In this document: positions 5,875 to 9,814 of the stretch, in pieces
How positions within the stretch are numbered: position 1 is the stretch's first letter
Layout: every line of letters starts with the position of its first letter
DNA from: Alphaproteobacteria bacterium UBA1218
Lineage (GTDB): Bacteria > Pseudomonadota > Alphaproteobacteria > Rs-D84
DNA length: 9,814 nt
NCBI GenBank assembly: GCA_002309215.1
Contig: DBXG01000010.1
Location: 188-10,001, forward strand
Reading direction: 5' to 3'
The notes under the pieces: generated by a model
Databases searched by the model: none
The model's input: only the letters and a program-made list of their open reading frames with translations
Told to the model about the DNA's origin: nothing
Program-made: the position numbers and the translations under genes

Positions 5875-6534
5875 ATGGTTGATGTTATTATTACTGGGGA
5901 ATCTGGAAAATTGCACGCTGTGTATCATAAATCAGAATTAGAGGCTGCGCCCTTGGCGGTCATATTGTCGGGGAGCCCGCGTCAAAAATATCACATGAAT
6001 GATCGTGTGTCATATGCGATGTTTCGTGCTTTTATGGATATTGGCTTTTCAGTGGTTCGTTTTAATTATCGTGGCGTTAATGATTCAGAGGGGGCAATTG
6101 GAACAACTGCAGATAATATGCTGGATATCGCAACTGTGATAGACTGGATTCAGAACAAAAACGAAGATAGCGATAAAATTTGGCTTGCTGGGCATCAGTT
6201 GGGTGCGTGGTATGTATTACAGGCAATGATGCGCCGACCAGAGATTTCGGGTTTTGCTTTGGTATCGCCAGATCCGTCTGTGTCTGATTTTGGGTTTCTA
6301 TCACCCCGCCCTAACCGCGGTTTGTTATTACAAGGTGCTAATGAGGGCGATGTTGCGAATGCATTTGGGGTGCATTTAACCCAAATGTTGAAAAAGCAAG
6401 CACAAATAGATTTGGAAACAATTAAAATAAAAAACGCTGATGCAAATTATTCTTTGCCGGCTGATTTGCGTCAAATGTATAATGATTTAAAGGCCTATGT
6501 TGGTCGTGAAAATGCTGATGATGTGTTGCTATGA
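5875..6534 (+). CDS. Alpha/beta-hydrolase-fold protein with a degenerate catalytic triad
   Basis: Related by layout to the small alpha/beta hydrolases of the COG2945 type. Seen in 219 residues: a first strand VILSGSP (29-35), the block FSVVRFNYRGVNDSEG (58-73) typical of the family, strand KIWLAG (101-106), and a downstream acid-loop region LLLQGANEGD (150-159). At the nucleophile elbow, where the family has GxSxG, the sequence is GHQLG (106-110), so Ser is Gln at 108. Near the C-terminus, where an ADH-type His is expected, it reads NADANYS (187-193), with no His. It is therefore probably not a serine hydrolase and may be a binding or scaffold protein. The start has a good AAGGTG signal. Its stop overlaps the ruvB start (ATGA), implying translational coupling. 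Confidence 0.85.
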   Translation: MVDVIITGESGKLHAVYHKSELEAAPLAVILSGSPRQKYHMNDRVSYAMFRAFMDIGFSVVRFNYRGVNDSEGAIGTTADNMLDIATVIDWIQNKNEDSDKIWLAGHQLGAWYVLQAMMRRPEISGFALVSPDPSVSDFGFLSPRPNRGLLLQGANEGDVANAFGVHLTQMLKKQAQIDLETIKIKNADANYSLPADLRQMYNDLKAYVGRENADDVLL

Positions 6535-7529
6535 TTATGGAAGAAAAAAACAAGCGTTTTATGGATCCTAATATTCCCGACGAGATGGCGGCGACAATCC
6601 GACCAAAAACATTGGGCGATTTTATTGGGCATGATTCTCTGAAACAAAATTTATCAGTTTTTATATCGGCGGCGCGTAATCGTGGCGAAGCAATGGATCA
6701 TGTTTTATTGTATGGTCCTCCTGGGCTTGGGAAAACCACGCTGGCACATATTATTGCTAATGAACTCGGCACAAACTTTCGGGCAACCTCTGCACCTATG
6801 TTGACCAAGCAAGGTGATTTAGCGGCTATATTGACAGCCCTGGAACCAAATGATGTTTTGTTTATTGATGAAATTCATCGATTGCCAACCGCAATAGAAG
6901 AAGTTTTGTATTCTGCTATGGAAGATTACAAACTGGATATTATGCTGGGCGAAGGGCCAACAGCAAAAAGTGTGCGTATAGATTTACCGCCGTTTACGTT
7001 GGTTGGTGCTACAACTCGTACGGGGTTGTTGTCTAATCCTTTGCGTGACAGATTTGGTATTGATTTACGGTTGTCTTTTTATCCGGCTGAGGATTTGGCA
7101 AAGATTATTGTTCGTAGTGCGCAAATTCTGGGAACTCGTATCGATGAAAATGGTGCTAATATATTGGCGCGGTCGTCGCGTGGAACGCCACGTATTGCAA
7201 ATCGGTTATTGAAACGGGCACGTGATTTTGCGTCAGCACTTAATAAAAACGTGATAGATTCTGACATAATTAAAACGACACTTTATCAATTGCAAATCGA
7301 CGATATGGGGCTTGATAAAATCGATCGTGAATACATAAATGCGATTATAAAAAACTATGCCGGGGGACCTGTCGGAATTGATAATTTGGCTGCAACATTA
7401 TCGGAACCTACCGATACAATTGAAGACGTTATTGAACCGTATTTAATGCAACTTGGATTCGTACAAAGGACACCGCGTGGACGCGTTATAACCGAGTCTG
7501 GCTATAAACATGTCGGCCTTAATAAATAA
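6531..7529 (+). CDS. ruvB: Holliday junction branch migration helicase RuvB
   Basis: A hexameric AAA+ motor that, with RuvA, drives branch migration of Holliday junctions in recombination and repair. Seen in 332 residues (E. coli 336): the N-terminal block IRPKTLGDFIGHDSLKQNL, Walker A GPPGLGKTT (62-70), Walker B LFIDE (110-114), sensor 1 GATTR (159-163), the arginine finger in LRDRFG (R174), sensor 2 GTPRIANR (218-225), and a C-terminal winged helix with GGPVGIDNLA and QLGFVQRTPRGRV. All motifs are intact. The first ATG (6531) overlaps the upstream stop as ATGA; a second ATG two codons later (6537) is also possible. ruvC and ruvA, often located just upstream, are absent from this window. ybgC and tolQRA follow, as in many alphaproteobacteria. 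Confidence 0.98.
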   Translation: MIMEEKNKRFMDPNIPDEMAATIRPKTLGDFIGHDSLKQNLSVFISAARNRGEAMDHVLLYGPPGLGKTTLAHIIANELGTNFRATSAPMLTKQGDLAAILTALEPNDVLFIDEIHRLPTAIEEVLYSAMEDYKLDIMLGEGPTAKSVRIDLPPFTLVGATTRTGLLSNPLRDRFGIDLRLSFYPAEDLAKIIVRSAQILGTRIDENGANILARSSRGTPRIANRLLKRARDFASALNKNVIDSDIIKTTLYQLQIDDMGLDKIDREYINAIIKNYAGGPVGIDNLAATLSEPTDTIEDVIEPYLMQLGFVQRTPRGRVITESGYKHVGLNK

Positions 7530-7552
7530 CTTTAATGATATTGGATAACATT

Positions 7553-7930
7553 ATGGCAAAAGGACATATTTTTAATTTTTCTGTTGCGTTTGCAGATACA
7601 GATTTACAGGGTATAATGTATCATGGGCGGTATATAGAGGTGGCTGAACGGGCACGTACAAATTGGTCGAAAGATATTTTAATTCCTGATGGTGATTTTG
7701 GTTTTATTATTCGTGAGTTGAACATAAAATATAAACATCCTTTGCGTCTTAATGATAACTTTGTTGTTGAAACAAAAATAATTGAGGTTGGTAATGCTTT
7801 TATGACGGTTGAACAAAAAATCGTGAAAGATAATTTAATTTGTGCTATAATGAATATAACAATTGCATATTTGGGTTCTGATATGCGGCCAAAGGCGATA
7901 CCAGAATCTGTTATAAAAGCGTTGTCTTGA
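7553..7930 (+). CDS. ybgC: YbgC-type acyl-CoA thioesterase (Tol-Pal associated)
   Basis: A 4-hydroxybenzoyl-CoA-thioesterase (hotdog) family enzyme hydrolysing acyl-CoA thioesters; in proteobacteria it is encoded with tol-pal genes and linked to phospholipid metabolism. Seen: the signature FADTDLQGIMYHGRYIEVAERAR, numbered from the ATG at 7553, with catalytic-type Asp17 and His24; then FIIRELNIKYKHPLRLND, typical of the second strand pair. The 125-residue length is close to the family's 130-135. An earlier in-frame ATG at 7535 would add six residues but has no Shine-Dalgarno, whereas a weak GGA lies 8 nt before 7553; the choice is not certain. It follows ruvB closely and precedes tolQ by 23 nt. 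Confidence 0.93.
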   Translation: MAKGHIFNFSVAFADTDLQGIMYHGRYIEVAERARTNWSKDILIPDGDFGFIIRELNIKYKHPLRLNDNFVVETKIIEVGNAFMTVEQKIVKDNLICAIMNITIAYLGSDMRPKAIPESVIKALS

Positions 7931-7953
7931 AATAAAAAACAAAAGGAAGGGAA

Positions 7954-8445
7954 ATGGAAAATAATTTTTCGTTATTATCGCTGTTCAGTGGTCGTGATTT
8001 AATGACTTTGTTCGTGTCGGTTGTTTTGGTGGTTGCTAGTGTTTTGTCTTGGACGGTAATCATAGAAAAAATTCGTTTGTGGCGCATACAAAAACGCAAA
8101 CCAGTAATGGTGGAACGTGGTGATAATCTTGATGTGATTGCGGATAAATTGATACGTCCTTTTGATAAAAATCTGTGGTTTTTATCTATGGTTTCTTATG
8201 TTGCGCCATTTATCGGCTTGTTTGGAACTGTTTGGGGGGTTATGGATTCTTTCGCATCAATTGGTGTGAATCAGTCTGTGAGTATTGGTGTTATTGCTCC
8301 GGGGTTGGCGACTGCGTTGGGAACGACTGCTTTGGGTTTGATTGCTGCAATTCCTGCGGCTATCGCTTATGGTATGTTTGCAAAACGCGCAGACGATTTG
8401 TATGACAGATTGGAAGAACAAGTTAAAGAAATGAAACATAAATAA
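7954..8445 (+). CDS. tolQ: Unusually short TolQ/ExbB-family proton channel protein
   Basis: TolQ forms, with TolR, the inner-membrane proton-driven motor energising TolA. Seen: TM1 (about 15-37), TM2 in MVSYVAPFIGLFGTVWGVM (79-97) with conserved T92, and TM3 in IAPGLATALGTTALGLIAAI (114-133) with conserved T124/T125; then the YGMFAKRADD exit and a charged amphipathic C-terminus. These TM2/TM3 blocks are diagnostic. The protein is only 163 residues against about 230 for E. coli TolQ. The missing length is the cytoplasmic region between TM1 and TM2, about 40 residues here against about 100. No stop or frameshift is evident, and the strong AAGGAAGG Shine-Dalgarno (7943-7950) fixes the start. Followed by tolR and tolA, so TolQ rather than ExbB. 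Confidence 0.93.
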   Translation: MENNFSLLSLFSGRDLMTLFVSVVLVVASVLSWTVIIEKIRLWRIQKRKPVMVERGDNLDVIADKLIRPFDKNLWFLSMVSYVAPFIGLFGTVWGVMDSFASIGVNQSVSIGVIAPGLATALGTTALGLIAAIPAAIAYGMFAKRADDLYDRLEEQVKEMKHK

Positions 8446-8457
8446 ACGGGGTTGAAA

Positions 8458-8865
8458 ATGACGCGCAGACGTTCTCGAATTTCTGATACGGGTATGACTT
8501 TGACGCCAATGATAGACATTATGACCACTTTGTTGGCAGTGTTTATGGTGACAACGCCTATGATGACGGCTGGAATTGATATAGATTTGCCGCGTGCCGG
8601 AACATCTGTTATGACTGGTAATGATCATGCTATCCAGATTAGTGTTGATTCGGTTGGTAATTATTATTTGTTGGATACAAAAATGTCGATTGATGATGTT
8701 GTGAAGCGTGTTGTGGCTATGCGTGGTGAAAATCCAAATCTTGCGATTACTTTAAGTGGTGATACACACGCTGATTATGGTGCGGTGATGGCAGTTATGG
8801 GGCGATTAAAGGATGTTGGTTTTCAGCGTGTGGGGCTCAGGACACAGATTGATAACAAACAATGA
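8458..8865 (+). CDS. tolR: TolR/ExbD-family proton channel subunit
   Basis: A single-pass inner-membrane protein partnering TolQ. Seen, numbered from the ATG at 8458 (135 aa): a basic cytoplasmic N-terminus MTRRRSR, the family motif LTPMIDIM with D20 matching the proton-carrying Asp of TolR TM (Asp23 in E. coli), TM about 17-39, then DIDLPRAG and a periplasmic domain (about 50-130) with AITLSGDTHADYGAVMAVMGRLKDVGF. Length is normal. The frame can be extended two codons to a TTG (8452), but the ATG has GGGG about 6 nt upstream and suits the family. It lies 12 nt after tolQ and overlaps tolA by 4 nt (ATGA). Confidence 0.94.
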   Translation: MTRRRSRISDTGMTLTPMIDIMTTLLAVFMVTTPMMTAGIDIDLPRAGTSVMTGNDHAIQISVDSVGNYYLLDTKMSIDDVVKRVVAMRGENPNLAITLSGDTHADYGAVMAVMGRLKDVGFQRVGLRTQIDNKQ

Positions 8866-9608
8866 ATGTAAAAAAGCAATTTGAAAGTGAAAACTTTTTA
8901 ATGTCTGTTTTTGGACATCTGGTTTTATTTGCTATAATAACTTTGTCTTTGTCGGTGGTGGTCGAACGCGCAAAAAATGTTGCGCCAAATCGTATTGAAA
9001 TTATAGAATTGGATTTGGAAAGTGTCAAAATAACCGGTAATGAAACCAAGTTGCAAAATACAACGACAGAACCGGCAAAAGAAGAAGCAAAACCCCAGAA
9101 AAAAGAGTTTATAAAACAATATACAAAAACTGAAAAAGTTGTGTTAAAACAATCGACTATGATTGAAAATGAAAGTAAAGATTTAACAAAAGAAGAAACG
9201 CCCAAAAAAGATGTGAAAAAGCCGGAACCAACCCCCGCACCACGTAAAAAAACGGTGGTAAAAGTGAAACGGGAAGTTTTGTCTTTGGACAGGACTATGA
9301 CGATATCAGTTATTGATGCCTTGCGTGTTGCTTTGACGCGTTGTTGGACTATTGATACAGAACATCCTGACATAGAAGATATTCGTTTGACGGCGCATCT
9401 GAAAATGTTGCCAACTGGTGTGATTGATAAAATATGGTATGAATCCGAATCGCGTGCCCAAACAGATTCTGCTTTTGCTTATGTCTTGGATACGGTCAAG
9501 GAAGCGATTCGTATTTGCCAGCCGTTTTCCATGTTGCCACGTAATGAATATGATGCATGGAAAGATATCAGTTTAACTTTCTACCCCAGTAAGGGCAAAA
9601 TTATGTAA
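8862..9608 (+). CDS. tolA: TolA-like cell envelope spanning protein
   Basis: TolA links the TolQR motor in the inner membrane to TolB/Pal at the outer membrane and assists constriction. Seen in 248 residues: a short cytoplasmic N-terminus, one TM (about 14-34) with the TolA-like GHLVLF segment, a Lys/Glu/Thr/Pro-rich periplasmic linker (about 55-140), and a compact C-terminal domain (about 145-245) with C161 in RCW and C219 in RICQPFSMLP. This pattern of a CW and a late C-Q-P followed by YDAWKDISLTFYP matches alphaproteobacterial TolA domain III, and the two Cys could form a disulfide. The linker is much shorter than in E. coli TolA (421 aa). Start overlaps the tolR stop; a terminator follows the stop within 10 nt. 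A TonB-like role is a less likely alternative. Confidence 0.88.
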   Translation: MNVKKQFESENFLMSVFGHLVLFAIITLSLSVVVERAKNVAPNRIEIIELDLESVKITGNETKLQNTTTEPAKEEAKPQKKEFIKQYTKTEKVVLKQSTMIENESKDLTKEETPKKDVKKPEPTPAPRKKTVVKVKREVLSLDRTMTISVIDALRVALTRCWTIDTEHPDIEDIRLTAHLKMLPTGVIDKIWYESESRAQTDSAFAYVLDTVKEAIRICQPFSMLPRNEYDAWKDISLTFYPSKGKIM

Positions 9609-9640
9609 AAAATACCGCCATCGTTGTGGCGGATTTTTTA
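9606..9640. terminator. Bidirectional rho-independent terminator between tolA and rnpB
   Basis: Arms CCGCCA (9615-9620) and TGGCGG (9627-9632) pair perfectly around a 6-nt loop. A-rich sequence lies on the left (9607-9612) and ATTTTTT on the right (9633-9639), so the RNA from either strand ends in a hairpin plus U-run. It would stop tolA transcription (plus) and rnpB transcription (minus). The hairpin overlaps or closely follows the tolA stop codon. Confidence 0.87.
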
Positions 9641-9642
9641 CG

Positions 9643-9814
9643 AACGGGTATTTCAATAAGCCGGATTCTGTTCAGCCAAAGGCGAGTCCAACGAACAAGC
9701 CAAAGGTTGCGAGCATAATTAATCTGCAAAATGTGTTGCCACAAATTGTCAAGCCCTCTACCCGGTTCTTTAACGGTTGGGACGCCCAAAGAACCCTTTT
9801 TGAGGTTGCTGCAC
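9643..9814 (-). ncRNA. rnpB: RNase P RNA, class A (3' part; 5' part beyond the window)
   Basis: The catalytic RNA that trims tRNA 5' leaders. On the minus strand, conserved bacterial P RNA elements appear in order: GGGTTCTTT pairing with AAAGAACC (P17 region), then CCGGGTAGAGGGCTTGA (L15/P15 region that contacts the tRNA CCA end), TGTG-GCAA-CACA (P18 with its GNRA tetraloop), AGATTAATTA, and ACAGAATCCGGCTTA (9671-9657), the universal 3' strand of P4. The 3' end after TTATTGAAATACCC is set by eye and may be off by several bases. The 5' half, with the other P4 strand, is outside the window. The segment between AGATTAATTA and ACAGAA is about 34 nt longer than in E. coli and probably holds a P19-like arm. 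Confidence 0.93.

Noticed and set aside
8452..8457. TTG start for tolR two codons upstream of the ATG
   Set aside because: The ATG at 8458 has a GGGG signal at suitable spacing and a family-typical basic N-terminus.
8837..9373. 178-codon minus-strand open frame across tolA
   Set aside because: It is antisense to the real tolA; its Ser/Phe/Val-rich translation mirrors the Lys/Glu-rich tolA linker.
9601..9789. 62-codon minus-strand open frame at the right end
   Set aside because: It falls inside the RNase P RNA gene, whose conserved RNA elements explain the sequence.
1..9814. CRISPR arrays, tRNA genes, insertion sequences or prophage
   Set aside because: No repeated 20-40 nt units, cloverleaf candidates, transposase-like proteins or terminal repeats were seen; intergenic gaps are too short to hide them.

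Overview
This is a low-GC bacterial chromosome segment, most likely from an uncultured, possibly host-associated, alphaproteobacterium. The evidence is the ruvB–ybgC–tolQ–tolR–tolA order, an EnvZ-type sensor kinase, a TolA with a paired-cysteine C-terminal domain, and a class A RNase P RNA. The genus cannot be named from the sequence alone. The genes are densely packed and use the standard code.

Positions 1-5714 hold six genes, all on the minus strand. In transcription order they are: a secreted six-cysteine protein of unknown function (5714-4791), an OmpR-type response regulator (4780-4139), an EnvZ-type histidine kinase (4134-2854) and arginyl-tRNA synthetase (2837-1182). Junctions of 10, 4 and 16 nt suggest one operon, read from a TTGACA-18-TATTAT promoter. 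rplM (1082-609) and rpsI (609-91) follow with their own TTGACT-17-CATAAT promoter. A 9-bp inverted repeat sits inside that promoter. A rho-independent terminator lies after rpsI, and the left edge carries a perfect 7-bp hairpin that looks like the end of a dispersed repeat.

Positions 5715-5874 are a 160-bp, very AT-rich divergent control region. It carries promoters in both directions and two perfect inverted repeats.

Positions 5875-9608 hold six genes, all on the plus strand: an alpha/beta-hydrolase-fold protein whose catalytic residues appear to be lost, ruvB, a YbgC-type thioesterase, and tolQ, tolR and tolA. They are tightly spaced, with ATGA overlaps at hydrolase/ruvB and tolR/tolA. The group ends at a bidirectional terminator shared with rnpB, which is transcribed toward it from the right and cut by the window edge. 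tolB and pal are not here.

Functionally, the right half couples branch migration of recombination intermediates (RuvB) to a Tol envelope motor (TolQRA with YbgC). The left half joins envelope sensing to translation genes. The items most worth a second look are the secreted protein encoded with the two-component system, the response regulator's shortened winged helix, the degenerate hydrolase, the unusually short TolQ, and the inverted repeats placed on promoters.
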